Origin: Typha latifolia
Taxonomy: Eukaryota; Streptophyta; Magnoliopsida; Poales; Typhaceae
DNA: 64,000 nucleotides
NCBI GenBank assembly: GCA_019914945.1
Contig: CM034110.1
Location: 1,803,001 to 1,867,000 of the forward strand
Direction: 5' to 3'
Under the pieces are notes generated by a model, which was not told where the DNA came from, did not search any database, and saw only the letters and a list, made by a program, of their open reading frames with translations. The position numbers and the translations under genes were made by a program. Of this stretch, positions 34,763 through 48,074 are shown piece by piece (the stretch's first letter is position 1; each line of letters begins with the position of its first letter).

Positions 34763-37138
34763 ATGGCGTCCACAACGACGACCACGACCACGACGTCCAT
34801 GGAGTTGGCCTCGGGGCCCGCAGCGGCGGCAACGGCGGCGGCGGCTGAGGAGGTGGCGGCGCGGGCGGCACACAAGAGGTACGAGGGGCTGGTGACGGTG
34901 AGGACGAAGGCGATCAAGGGGAAGGGGGCGTGGTATTGGGCTCATCTAGAGCCAATCCTTGTGCCCAACTCCGACACCGGCCTCCCTAAAGCCGTGAAGC
35001 TACGCTGCTCCCTCTGCGACGCCGTCTTCTCGGCTTCAAACCCTTCGAGGACAGCCTCCGAACACCTTAAGCGCGGAACTTGCCCGAACTTTGCTTCTCC
35101 TTCCTCTTCCTCCCCTGCTCCCAAACCTATCTCTTCCATTCGTCCCTGTGACTCTTCTATTGATCATCATCACCACCATCACCACCACCATCGTAGTAAC
35201 AGCCGCAAGCGCTCGTCTTCCTCCTCCTCTGCTCTTGATCTCCCCGTCTCCCACCTCGCCATCATCGACGCATCGCACTTCTCCGCCGGCGAAGGCGGCG
35301 TCTACTCTTCCACGCCTCCGCCTGCGGCGCCTCCCCAGCTTCCGGCGCCTCCGCAGCCTCTCGTGCTCTCCGGTGGGAAGGAGGACTTGGGTGCTCTCCA
35401 GATGCTCGAGGATAGTGTCAAGAGACTCAAGAGCCCCAAGACATCCCCTGGCCCGGCGCTATCGAAGGCGCAGGTAGAATCCGCTCTCTCTCTTCTCTCC
35501 GATTGGTTCCACGAATCCTGCGGCGCGGTGTCGCTCTCCGCCGTCGAGCACCCAAAGTTCCGAGCTCTCCTCCACCAACTCGGCCTTCCTCCGCTCGCAA
35601 GCCGCGACCTTGCAGGGCCCCGGCTCGACTCCCGCTTCGACGACGCCCGTGCGGACGCCGACGCCCGCATCCGTGACGCGCTCTTCTTCCAGCTCGCGTC
35701 CGACGGCTGGAAGCCGCGGCCTAATTCTCCATCATCCCCCTCCGACGAGGCTCTCGTCGCGCTCTCCGTCAACCTCCCCAATGGCACCTCCGTCTTCCAC
35801 CGCGCTGTGCCGACTCAGTTGAGTGCGCCCTCGGATTACGCCGAGGAGGTGCTCTGGGACACGGTCGTCGACGTCTGCGGCGGCGGCGGCATCGGTGGAG
35901 TCCAGCGATGCGCCGGGATTGTCGCCGACCGGTTCAATTCGAAGGCGCTGCGGAGGCTGGAGAGCCAACATCATTGGATGGTGAACCTTTCTTGCCAGCT
36001 CCAGGGTTTTCATAGCCTCATCAAGGACTTCTTTCGCGAGTGCTCGCTCTTCCACACTGTCATGGCCAATTGCTCTAAGCTCGCCGCCTATTTCAACAAC
36101 AATTCCCCTGTCCGAAGTGTATTCCACAAGTACCAGCTCCAGGAGCTCGATCACACCAGCCTTCTCCATGTCCTGCCTTCCTCCGACGTCGGTAGTAGCT
36201 CCGGTCCGGTCCTTGCAATGCTGGATGACGTATTGGGCTCTTCTCGCCCCCTGCAATTGGCAATCTTAGATGAGTCCTACAAGCTCGTTTGCTTAGAGGA
36301 CCCGACTGCAAAGGAAATGGCGGAAATGATTCGAGACATCGGGTTCTGGACCGACATCGAGGCGGTTCACGCCCTCGTGAAGATGATCAAGGAAATGGTT
36401 CGCGAGATGGAGGCCGAGCGGCCGCTTGTCGGGCAATGCCTGCCGCTCTGGGAGGAGTTGAGGGCGAAGGTGAAGGACTGGTGTGCTAAATTCAGCATCG
36501 ACGAGGGGGCCGTAAAGAAGGTGCTCGACAAAAGGTTCAAGAAGAACTATCACCCTGCTTGGTCAGCGGCGTTCATTCTGGATCCCTTGTACTTGGTCAA
36601 GGATGCCAGTGGGAAGTACCTCCCGCCGTTCAAGTGCTTGACGCCGGAGCAGGAGAAGGACGTGGACAAGCTAATAACGCGGATGGTATCCCGGGAGGAA
36701 GCCCACATCGCTCTGATGGAGCTGATGAAGTGGAGGACTGAGGGACTCGATCCCTTATACGCGCAGGCAGTTCAAGTGAAGCAGCTGGATCCGATGACGG
36801 GGAAGATGAGGATCGCCAACCCGCAGAGCAGCCGGCTGGTGTGGGAGACTTGCCTGAGTGAGTTCAAGTCACTTGGGAAGGTTGCCGTGAGGCTCATCTT
36901 CCTCCATGCGACTGCTTGTGGCATTAAATGCAATCTGTCGCTGCTGCGTTGGGTGTCGTCGGCTCGCGGCCGCCCGAGTAGTATAGACCGAGCTCAGAAG
37001 TTGGTCTTCATCACGGCTCATTCAAAGCTAGAAAGGAGGGACTTTTCGAACGAGGAAGAGAAGGATGCAGAGCTCTTTTCCAGTGGGGAGGATGATGTGC
37101 TGCATGACTCGCCCTTTGTGGATGCCTCCTCAGTGTAA
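34763..37138 (+). CDS. BED-type zinc-finger, hAT-transposase-derived protein
   Basis: This 791-aa single-exon gene is the only intact one. I start it at the ATG at 34763 (context GTTATGGCG, the favoured plant form); the frame extends 15 codons upstream without reason to be used. An N-terminal low-complexity part (Thr run, Ala-rich) is followed by a BED-like C2HC finger (Cys82, Cys85, His101, Cys107, preceded by the GAWYW aromatics). Then come a Pro/Ser-rich linker with a nine-His run (about 135-143), a hAT-like RNase H-fold region (SDGWK, then VADRFNSKALRRLE), and a C-terminal dimerisation region (about 680-760). The C-x2-H of active hAT transposases near SCQLQGFH is not kept, so it is probably a domesticated, DNA-binding nuclear protein. 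No terminal inverted repeats bracket it. Plant genomes carry conserved homologues annotated as BED/hAT or DUF-type proteins; the function is unknown to me. GC is high at the 5' end, as in monocot genes. Confidence 0.88.
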   Translation: MASTTTTTTTTSMELASGPAAAATAAAAEEVAARAAHKRYEGLVTVRTKAIKGKGAWYWAHLEPILVPNSDTGLPKAVKLRCSLCDAVFSASNPSRTASEHLKRGTCPNFASPSSSSPAPKPISSIRPCDSSIDHHHHHHHHHRSNSRKRSSSSSSALDLPVSHLAIIDASHFSAGEGGVYSSTPPPAAPPQLPAPPQPLVLSGGKEDLGALQMLEDSVKRLKSPKTSPGPALSKAQVESALSLLSDWFHESCGAVSLSAVEHPKFRALLHQLGLPPLASRDLAGPRLDSRFDDARADADARIRDALFFQLASDGWKPRPNSPSSPSDEALVALSVNLPNGTSVFHRAVPTQLSAPSDYAEEVLWDTVVDVCGGGGIGGVQRCAGIVADRFNSKALRRLESQHHWMVNLSCQLQGFHSLIKDFFRECSLFHTVMANCSKLAAYFNNNSPVRSVFHKYQLQELDHTSLLHVLPSSDVGSSSGPVLAMLDDVLGSSRPLQLAILDESYKLVCLEDPTAKEMAEMIRDIGFWTDIEAVHALVKMIKEMVREMEAERPLVGQCLPLWEELRAKVKDWCAKFSIDEGAVKKVLDKRFKKNYHPAWSAAFILDPLYLVKDASGKYLPPFKCLTPEQEKDVDKLITRMVSREEAHIALMELMKWRTEGLDPLYAQAVQVKQLDPMTGKMRIANPQSSRLVWETCLSEFKSLGKVAVRLIFLHATACGIKCNLSLLRWVSSARGRPSSIDRAQKLVFITAHSKLERRDFSNEEEKDAELFSSGEDDVLHDSPFVDASSV

Positions 37139-37522
37139 CACTCTCTGTAATTTTCATTTAATTTTTTTTCTTTTTCCCCCCCTTCTTTTTCTGTTTGCTG
37201 CCTTTTGTAGAATTGGATTTCTTTCTAGGAATTGTTGAATTTTTTTTCTTTCTTCTATCGTTTCTTCCTTGTGCCCATGGTGTTGATCTTACTTGCTCGC
37301 TCGAGATTTTGGGGGTTGGAATTGTGGGCATGAGAGAGAGGATCATGATCAATTTGCAATTTGCTTGTTTAATCAACGATGATGTCGATCGCTTGTGTTT
37401 ATGATTTTGGAGGCCTAATGAGATTCCAGGGAGAAATCAAAGTTTGTCTGTCTTGTTTATAAAAGTCGAACCGACGATGAAACAACGCCAGGACAAACTA
37501 TGTAACATTTTGGTTCTTGAGA

Positions 37523-37528
37523 AATAAA
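37523..37528 (+). terminator. Candidate poly(A) signal of the BED/hAT gene
   Basis: AATAAA lies 385 bp after the stop codon, in AT-rich sequence with TTTCTATGATG-like U-rich context. It is a plausible 3' end signal. Confidence 0.4.
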
Positions 37529-38463
37529 ATTTCTATGATGTTGCACTCTAGGATATTCATGTGTGATTTGTTATTCTTTCACCATTTTTCTTATTAAAAA
37601 AAAGAAAAAGAAAAAGAAAAAGAAGGAAAGTGCTATCTAATGTCATTTATTAGTGTGGTTGTTTTCTTTTTAAGCATGAAGCAGCAAAAGTAGGCTAAAC
37701 CACAACTATTCTTCCTTGTTTAATCACTGCGTCTTTGTTGTACGAGAACATGCATTTTTGTCTAGTCTTTTTCTAATGTCATTGTAGCAAATATATCTAC
37801 AGAAGTTTTTGCTTAGATTAGGAACAAAAGATATGTATGGACAGTGATTTTATTTGTATTTATTCCGAGCACTGCGCCATTACCAGAAACTCAACGTTTT
37901 TCACTGGTATTGGCTTCAGGACCAAGTACTTCACTTTAATGCTTGTGAGATTATTGATGCTGTTTATTTCTCACAATCACGTGGTGATGTTGTTCATGGC
38001 AGGGAACCAAATAATTACAGCTCTAATAGCAGCGGCGCAACCGCCGTTTATTGGTGTTAAATTCCACGGTTTTCTTTTCTCTCTGGAAAGATGAAATTAA
38101 GCTAGCAGAAGCCAAATGGAGGGACCTCACTGGATTGTGTGTGGCCTTGGCCATTATCCTTCATTCATCAAAGAAAGGAGGGGGGGGGGGGGGGGTTGGG
38201 GTGGTACTGAGGATGCTCTCTAACTTAATACAGAGAAAGATAGGCGGGCATCTGAACATAGTTTCAGAAGTGCAGTATCTAAGAAAAAATGTGGGCATTT
38301 TATGCCTCGCTATAAATGGTCTCCTTTGTGCTTGCTCTATTCAGCTAGCTTCACTACTGCTGCCCATCAACTGTCTTTATCATCTTCAACTCAGAGTTGG
38401 AAACTGTCGTTTTCACAGACAGAGAGAGATCCTTTCCCGAAGTTCACTCCTCTCATGATCAGA

Positions 38464-38522
<59 letters not shown>

Positions 38523-38737
38523 CCTCCTGAGTATAAAATTTGTAGCATGAATTCCGGTGATGATCGATGTGGATGTGAGCAATTCTTCCCCTTGGTTTTC
38601 CTAGATCAGTAGTTGGTGAAACGAAATTGATTGCTTTATTGTCAACCTAGGATCATAATAAAGAGAACATTATTTGAGGATCTCCTAATTACCTTGATGG
38701 GGGAGGGGGTCTCTTAATTAATTCACACACACACACA

Positions 38738-38776
<39 letters not shown>

Positions 38777-40002
38777 GATGTTGCTGTCACTACTAGACTT
38801 TTCAGTTCTGCAGGGGAGCCGAGGTGCGAAAGGCCCACTGCGACAGCGGTGGATGTCAACTTCCGAGTCTCATGGTCCAAGAGATTGGAGAAAGAAAGAA
38901 AGAAAAGCTCACTCTTAGAGAGGGGTAACAGGGGCCCTCTCTTTCTCATCAATCTCTGGGTAGCTTGTGTTCTAAACAATTAACTTTGTGTCTCACTAAA
39001 GCTCATGCTTAGGTTCCTATCAACCTCCTTTTCTCCCTCCCTCCCCTCCTTGCTGATGTTTAGAATGGCATTTCAACGTCAGTTGTAACGTCGACCATCA
39101 TCCTTGTTTTTGTGGGGTATTGTCTAACACAACTCGAAGTTCTTCTACTCAAGGGGGGTGGGGGGAATAAATGCTTCATTAGTAGTCGTAGTAGTAGTCG
39201 TAGTAGCATATATGGCTCAATTGGCTGTGCGTCTGTATGTATATGTAATATAGATATTCAGGGATTCCAAATATGGAAACCAATCCAGTGGCAAAGACAG
39301 AGGAGCCAATAAGGGGGTGCTGAGTGGCAGGATGTAGGGAAATTTTAGCAACTGGGCGTTGGAGAGGATCGATCTTAAAAAGTTGGAGAGCAGTGAGTGG
39401 TGGGCATTGGACAGGTGGAACAGGAAGCCATGATGCACTGCTCCTTGATCCTTGGTAAAGCCTGTGGGTGCGTTGGCGATGATGATTTGAGATCAAGCAG
39501 AGATGGATCGTTTTAGCATCCAAATACAAAAAACATCACACTGTCTGATTGTCTCTCCAGTCTGCTACTCTCTCTAGCCTCTTCTTTGAGTCTTTCCCTC
39601 TCCACGTCCCAAATGACCATATTGCCCTTCGGTGGGAGACTATTTTTCTGTCGGCAAAGAGAGATAGAGAGAGAAGAGAGGCTTTTGGATTGCTGACTGC
39701 TCACCTACTGGATTTTTTTTACTCTCTCTCTCTCTCTCTCTCCCCCCCTTTTTTTTCTGGGTTTGTTTGAAGAGAGAATAGATTTCCTCCGAACAACATC
39801 ATGCAGTAAAAGCAAGCAAGAGAAGATGTATGATGATGATTAATATGTAGGACGACACAGGCTGCTTTTCTACGAGAATCTTAACCACTTAGGGCCCCCC
39901 TCCCCCTTCTCTCCCTCCTCTACTTTGCCTTTTTTTTCCCCTCTCTGCCAACGCTAAGCTTATTTTTTCCTCTCCCCTTTTGACCTTTTGGGTACTCCGC
40001 TC

Positions 40003-40044
<42 letters not shown>

Positions 40045-43000
40045 GTGTATTCTTTTCTCATCATCCCGTGTGCTCATTTGAGTACTCTATTATTTCATCT
40101 TAGCCAATAATAGGAAATGCTTACTTGATACGTCTCCTTGTGTTGTTCTCAGTAGAACGAACGAGCGAGCGAGCTAGCCATTGATATATCCTTTGGCCAT
40201 GGTAAATATTCGATCACCAAAGCTTCAAAGTACTTTGCATTAGTGTGAGTGTTTGGTTCTGTGTGATTTGAATCCACCAATCACATAGTACACAAGCTAA
40301 GCTTTTGCTATCACTTCAGGCCACGTACTCATCGACAAAAACAAAAACGCCAACAGGGAGATGTGGGTACGCGCGAGAACCATAATATTATTATTAAGCT
40401 CTCCCTGTTAAAAATGAGATAAAAAATAATTAATTAGATGGGAAAAAAATTGTACTTACTTTCTATTTTACTCCTCCGGTTAGAAATGAATTTTGAAGGA
40501 ATTAACCCCCTGGTTAGATAGAGAGAATATGAGATAATGGCAGAGAAAATTAAAAAAAAAACGTCTAAACTCTTTTTATATTTTAATATTCTAAATTTGT
40601 TAATATTATATTATATTATTTGCTTAATTTTTTTTGGAACTAGATATATTAACAAATTTAAAGGAGAAATCAAACACAAGTCATTAGATACTACTAACAA
40701 TTCATGATCTTTTTATATTTTGCTATTTCAAATATGCTCCTACCCTAATATCTATTTCTCCTTTTCGTCCTTTCATTTTCAACAACATCCACAAATATCC
40801 CACAAACTCTATCGATCCGTTAACGAGATAGTTGAGGGTTATGGTGTAGCTCATATTATGATGTAACTGATGCAATATCTATATGCTTATGATCATTATA
40901 GTTCGATTCTTTTGTGGTTTTCGCGTTAGTTATAATTTTATTCTTCCTTTTCTTGGTCTTATAGATGTTGCCACTTAAAACCGTACAATTTCATAGATAT
41001 CATGGTAAAAGAACAAACGAGACATAATCATTAGTCAGCTAATGTGTCTCTTTGTTTTCATGTGATAGAGCTCCCTGATAGTCCTTAGAACTACTTTGTC
41101 CCAATTATTACTTGTTTTCTTCAAATGACCACTTTCTTGTCTCTTTATTACACAAAAGCACTTCAAGTTATTATTTAACCTACCTATTAATTTGCATATA
41201 TATATATATATATATACAACAATATATTTCTCTTTTAATTGTTTGAATACACTCCCAGTAAACTTTACTGTATGTTCATCGAGATCATCTTTTTATTTAA
41301 TTATTTTTGACTCGATATTCCTCGATATTCCTCCATAGAGATTAATATTCTTTAAGATCACTTTAATTAAAAGGGAGTATTTGTGTCTAAAATTGGTAAA
41401 TAGGTAAAGACAGCGAATATACCACGATTGTTATTAATAATTAAGATGGTGGAATTCAACCAAAGCTAATGACAAAAATTTCTTTATAATTCTATATAAA
41501 TGGAGAGTCGTCTTATATATATCCACAGGAAGAACAACAATATATTTACTCCCTGAATTTTTTTTTACCATAAAAATCATAATAAGGCGGCATCATTTGA
41601 TTAGCGACTGACAGGGCTTTATTCATGAGATGCTCTCTTCTTGTTCATGATTACACCCTAAACAATGATAAAGACAGTCTACTAAACACCGACAAAAATT
41701 AAATTTATGTTAAAGAGAGGTTTAACACTATTTTCCTGCAGGACCTCTTCTTTGTTATGGGAAAAAAAAAGGGTTACAATAACTTCGGTAGCTCGGTTTC
41801 TGATACTTTTTTCCAACCATTTTTGTAGTCAAGATGATCATTAACTTTATATCCTTGTTTTCCAACGATAAAGTAAAATGGATACCAGACTCATCCATGC
41901 ATGAGGCATATTTGCTTAAGAGCTTCAATAATCAACTCAGTTTGTGATGTTTACTGTTAGAATAAATGGTAACTAGAAAAGCTCAAAAATTTGGGAAAGC
42001 TCACTAGTGATAGTTTTCTACAACATGAAGTGGACTGTTAATCTAGTTCTATTCCTTTTTTCAGGGTGATGCACGAACACCTTGAAGAAGATAGAACTAA
42101 TTCTAATATATTGATTCACGAAAGAATACTAGATTAAAATCATAAACTTTTGGGAGTACAGAAATGTTGGAGAACTGAGGAAAATCTCAAAATTTTATTA
42201 GAGAACAAATTACACCCTTCGTCCACAAGCCTACAAGAATATATATAAATGTAACACAAGACTTGAAATCCGCAACAAGACAAACTTTTTATATTTGGAA
42301 AGCTTTGACCTACTCATGAAATGCTAATTAACATGACTTACAACCGCACATATTAGGACATGCATAATCTAATTATAAGTTATATAAGGAAGATATAAGT
42401 GAAATAAAACTTTCTACCTCTTAGGGTAGCTTGAGGTGATCTACAATCTAGTCATGAGAATCAACCTGTTTCGAGAAAGTTTAAGCCCCCAAAAATGTTC
42501 GGTCAAATTCATTTCTATCTAGCTCTTAAGGAAATTAAGGTTTGACTGCACTGAAGCTCCTAACTGGAAGGAATTTGGTGATGCAACAAGAGACAAAGTT
42601 GTTGTAGGATTCAACTTATTATCTTATATAGAAATCTTAAATCTTTCATATTTTGTAAGATACTTAATTTCGTTATTTTAACTATGGGAGGATGCTTCAT
42701 ATTTGGGATTTCCCACTAATATAAATAAGGTTCTGTAATCAATATTGCTCGGGGAAAGATTTCCATGGTACTTTCTAAATCATCCAGAGAATAACATCAG
42801 CTATGTCATATTTTTTTCATACTTTCTTCGTTTGGACCACTTTTATGATTTCAAACTCCAGATCTCTACTTAATACCGTGTTAAACTCATCAACTACTCT
42901 AAAAGTTTTAATAAATGAACTTTCAAAACATTAAAGAGAATTATTGATATGTGACAACATAGTTAAATCTAATTCAACTAGACAATTTCAATCGAGCTTT

Positions 43001-44642
43001 CACTGCAAATAATTCTTTTGGCCTACGGAAAGTAGTAAATGAGTGTTCATATCATTCTGATATAGTTCCAAAAAATTAAAAGTGAAGGAATTCTTAGACA
43101 CCATATGATATTAGTTCAAATAATCAGCACTACTAAATGCAAACAATATAACTTGGTCTGGAGTGCGATATCTAGGTGCATAGATCATGAAGTTTGAGTG
43201 ACTAGGAGCACATTTATCAGGCCATATATCTTGCGGTAGATGAGTTTGAAATGATCACAAAGCTTAAGCTCTCCACGTGAAAGCCATGAGCGTACATCAA
43301 GAAAAAAACTTCATGTGTGTGCATATAAATATTTGTGTTTCCACTAATCCTTAGCCCAGTAGCCTTCTAACAGATGAGAACATACCATGCAAATCTATTT
43401 TCTTTCTACTAATCTTGACATACATATACCAAATTGTCTATATAAACACACACACACAGACTTGCACACATATAGACTGTCTGATAATAGCGAGCTAACT
43501 ATCTAGTTCAAGTATTCTTTGCTACGTTGGCGATTGCAATTTTGATGGCTATCAATGGAGTAGAGTATTAATTCCTCTCCACTTCATAGTAGCTAGGGTA
43601 TATATGATGGTGGAGTTTGAACAAATGCAATATTTAGAGTATGTCCTCTAGTTAGCTTCTATTGTATTGATGATAGTGATGACATTGGCTGTATTAATTT
43701 GACCTTTATTGCTACCTGTATTGTTAAGCTCTTTATTGCTTTCCACATGTCATATCTGATCATATACTATTAAATTCTTAGGGTTTATGATTTAGAACAC
43801 ATTCCTTATTCACATATATAGCTGGGATATTTCATGAAATTTATTTCGTTTAGCTGGAGTTTTCTGTTTCTTTTCCTGTGCTTTTTAACTCAACTGGTAT
43901 AGTTCTTAAAGTTTTTCATGATCTTAGAATAATTCTTTATGCTTGGTTAATATTTTAATGTTTAAATACGTACGTATTAAATCATTTAAATTCAAATGTA
44001 TTATTTGTTGAATATTGTTCAAAATGATTATTATACAACTGTAATTAATCCTTCTACAAGAAGTTGTAAGTTGAAAAGATTGTCCGAAGTTATAAATTTT
44101 TTGGGCCATGCTAGCTTTTCAACATCGTTAATGGTGAATGCTCTCTTATTGCTTGTCAGATTAGTCTTCCCACTTGCTCTTGATTCGAATAACTTCGACC
44201 CATGCCAGCTTTAATTAACTGTAGTCCATGAGTACTATCGAAAATTTATACCTCCCACAAGCGAGTTTAATTGGGGCCATTAAAGAAAATTTATACCTCT
44301 TTGAAGACATAAGGTTGTGCTTGGGGAAGGGATAAAGTAACTTTATTTCCCATTTATTCTTGAAGACAAATGAGCAACTTGATATTATTGAGAAATAAGA
44401 AGATACCTTTGCCTCTTAGTTGTACAAAAATTAGCTTCATAGAAATAGGTAGACTATATATATCTATATACAAGGATTATATTCCTGTCATATTCACATT
44501 TTATTATATGGACGAATGTATATTCTTAAAAGATATCTTATTTGCTTGTATATCTCTCTAAAGTTGATATCATTATACCTAAATATAAGGTTAATTTCTA
44601 ATAATTTAATAAGAAAAAAAAATACCTTAGAAAAATTCTAAA
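37529..44642. other. Gene-free AT-rich DNA with microsatellites
   Basis: No gene is recognised. It includes poly-G at 38181-38195, (TA)n at 38466-38519, (CA)n/(CT)n at 38724-38775 and (CT)n at 40006-40042. The 37.5-40.2 kb part is moderately CT-rich; 40.4-44.6 kb is very AT-rich. Confidence 0.5.
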
Positions 44643-44748
44643 TTATTCAACTTTTAACCGTTACATAACTCTAAAAGCTATCGATGCAAAATAAATTATT
44701 CAACTTTTAACCGTTACATAACTCTAAAAGCTATCGATGCAAAATAAA
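44643..44748. repeat. Perfect 53-bp tandem duplication
   Basis: 44643-44695 and 44696-44748 are identical, both beginning TTATTCAACTTTTAACCG and ending GCAAAATAAA. It is a recent local duplication in otherwise unique AT-rich sequence. Confidence 0.93.
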
Positions 44749-47059
44749 TAAATAAAAATAAAACATATATATAACAAACCATGTATTGGAGAGCTATATA
44801 TACATGCAACAAAAATAAACCCCTATTATTTAAAAGCAAGTTCAAATTAAGTAGGCTACTCATGTTACATATCTATGTAATATATATATTTATATATATT
44901 TCTTTCATCTAATTTTAAGAGGATTTATGAGGGCCCCTACAAGCAAATAGCTATGAAACTACTCAAAGTGGGCCCCTACACTCCCTTGGGGGTCTCTGTG
45001 TGTGTGTGGGTGTGGGTCTGGGTGTGTTTCAGGGGCTCGGAGAGAGAGAGAGAGTAAGACCAGGTCAGCCTGCATGCTGACCGGGGAACAGTTTTCCCTC
45101 CTTAGTCCCAAAATTGAGGACCACTGATTGGACTGTACGGGCATCTCCGGTGGTCCAACCACCATGAATCCGTACGGAGGGGGGGGGGGGGGGAAGAATA
45201 ATAATAAACAATTTATGTAATCTTTTTGCAAAACAGCCCTCGATTTGGAAAATATTGGTGGGCGGGTACTATTTTGACACTTCACACGCGCCCCGGTGGT
45301 CGTACCGTAGTTGTATTATTGACCGAGTCCAATGTCCGCTGATCTCTCCCTCTCTCCCTCCCTCATATATTTTATTTCGGATTTTTACATCATTGCCACT
45401 GAAAGTTTTTAAAATATCGTAATTACCACTATCATCTTCAATCAGCTCTTTTAAAATTATTATTATTATAGTCAGTAAATACTAAATACACATAAAATAA
45501 GATATATGCAAGAGTAAAATATATATATATATATTTTTTTAAGATCTAAGTTATGTTTTTTTATTTTTATAATTAGATAGATTTAAATAAGTGAATTGAG
45601 TGATATTTTTAAAATAGCAAGTAATTAAGGGGCAATTATGTAAAAGGGGGCGGGGTGGGATGGAGTGGTACGATGGACGGACTGACATGGCGCGACGACC
45701 GTGTCATCCTGACATGGGATACGTAGCTACCTCTTCCTAGTGGACAGGGTGACCCACGTCGTACGGAGTGATTAATAGCCGTTAGATGCTTTGGATTGGA
45801 CGGATGATGCGCCGCGACACTTTTCGGAAAAAAGGGGTGTTTTTGCATACAGCCGCTTACATCATTCGATTATTGGGGGAGAGCGTCCTTCTCCTTGTCT
45901 TTTTTATTTATTTATTTATCCTTATTTTCAAATAACACCCAATAGTTTATTAATTTTGTTCTTAATACTTTATTTTTGGGTTATTCTTGAGAGAAAAAAA
46001 AATAATTCCTTTTCCTCTATCGCCATTTTCCAAAATGACCATCCGATTTATCTTTACTTTTACTCTCACCGCTTTCGATATGTTTCTGTTATATATTTCT
46101 ATTCATAAATTATTTTATGACAGTTTATGTGATAAAAATATAATATATTTGCTACTCATATGTATATGCAAGTTACGTACAAGTTACAACTCAAGAGAGA
46201 ATTTTTTATAAAAAAATAAAGGGGCATTTTGGTCATTTTTTGATTTGATATGTGAAGCCAATAGAGTATGATGAGGTATTTTTTTATAGTTTAGAAGATC
46301 ATTATGTACCAAAAAATAATTTATGAAGTCATTATGGAAAAAAGGTAGTAGTCCGTGAAGGTGAAAAGAGAATTTTCTCTAATATTAAAAAACCACATCC
46401 TACTCTTACTTTTAATAATTTAAAAACTTCAAAAAGAAATGCAACGTAGAGCTTTTATGTATAATCTAATATACTACCCTGCATTTTAACATCCATTTAA
46501 TTTGAGTCCATGGTAAAAATATAATTTGTCCACCTTCAATAAGAAATAAAGCAGTCAGACCTTTTTCTATTGTAATATATCAAAGTACATAATTTGTTTA
46601 AAATTCTAGCTATTTTCACATATATATATATATATATATATATCGTATTTATAAGTGCATAAACTACAAGGGCTTTATGAATTACCTTCGACCTAATAGC
46701 AACTTACGGAACAAGGAATAATATTATGATTAAAGACTCGATCACATTAGCAAATGCCACGACCTAGCAGCAGTTGGGATTTCATGTGGTCATGCATGAA
46801 TGGCATCAGGCTTGGTGCAATTAAATATGACATGCTTTGAATAATTTTTATGCATGGATTTTTTTTTTCTATGTAAATTATGAATGGTTTTAAGGGAAAG
46901 TTGTATCTCTTTACATGTACGATGATTTGAATAACATAATGTTTGCATGGATATGGGACCATGGAGAGACTGGAATTCTATATGCAAGTATATTCTGAAG
47001 GCAATAGCTGTCTTTTATATTTGATCAGATTCAAATATATAAATGTTTGCTAACAATTA
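44749..47059. other. AT-rich intergenic sequence
   Basis: No gene is recognised. It includes a GT-rich run at 44995-45030, poly-G at 45179-45193 and (TA)n at 46620-46642. Confidence 0.5.
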
Positions 47060-47951
47060 AACTAAGCAAAGTAAATCTATAAGTACCTCACACCGTAATT
47101 AGCCTCCAGAATATATACCTACCATATAACCAGTAAGTAAAACATATTGAAAAATATAATTAAAGTTAAATTAAATTCTATTTAATCCTCACTTACTCAT
47201 GATCTCGATGTCATCTAATAATCTTGAAATAATATTTCACTAAAAGATGGTGAGACTAAAGTTCAAGAAATATATATCTCTATAATATAAAAGCAATGAA
47301 ATACATTATGCCATAGAAAATATATCATGCTCGAATAATAACACAATTAGTACGACATCCTTATAAGAATAATACCATTGGCTCACATAAATATTAAAGA
47401 AAAGTAAATGAGATATCATACCATTATTCTCTCCAAAAGTTTCAAGATAATTATGCCATCCAATACTCTTTGAAAGCCTCAATATCATAATATCACATCC
47501 TCTTATAGAGCATTACAATAAATCATGTCCTAAAGTATTATACATCGAGAAAGAATATACATCTAGTGGTAATATTGCTCGTACATACTTGTCGATGCTG
47601 TATTAAATTAATTACTTGTGACTATTAGATTAAGGGCTCTGGTCCTAAGCCTATCATTATCTCACTCATTACACTTCATGCAGAATAGTAAGCTCCTAGT
47701 TTATAAAAGATATTTTAACCCTATGCCATGTGAAACCGTTAGAGCTATAAACTATCATAATCATCATTTTTAAGACCATCAATTATTTGACCTCAACACT
47801 CAGTACTAATTACGCTTGCCCATACCGAATATACATTTTACTAATAGAACGAGATAAGATTATAATATTTATTAATCACAACAGAGTATGCTCATATCAA
47901 TAAAGAACAAATAAGGACTAGATGTGCCAATTTCTTTTAGGGGTGTTACAT
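47060..47951 (-). repeat. TGTAACA-type LTR fragment
   Basis: The minus strand begins TGTAACACCCCTAAAAG at 47951, matching the start type at 13599 and 17039. The body is AT-rich with ATCATAATATC words. The inner limit is not defined and no internal region adjoins it. Confidence 0.4.
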
Positions 47952-48074
47952 AAATGTAACATTATTAAGCTGTATTTATAATATTTCAGATATGAAATAT
48001 TACTAGATCTATATACCTTGCATTCAAACTAGAACACAAGTTTCTTCAACAAAACTTAGATATAAAAGTCGAAG

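Noticed and set aside
35036..36553. Minus-strand and alternative frames inside the BED/hAT gene, up to 174 codons
   Set aside because: They are shadows of a GC-rich coding region; none has a recognisable motif.
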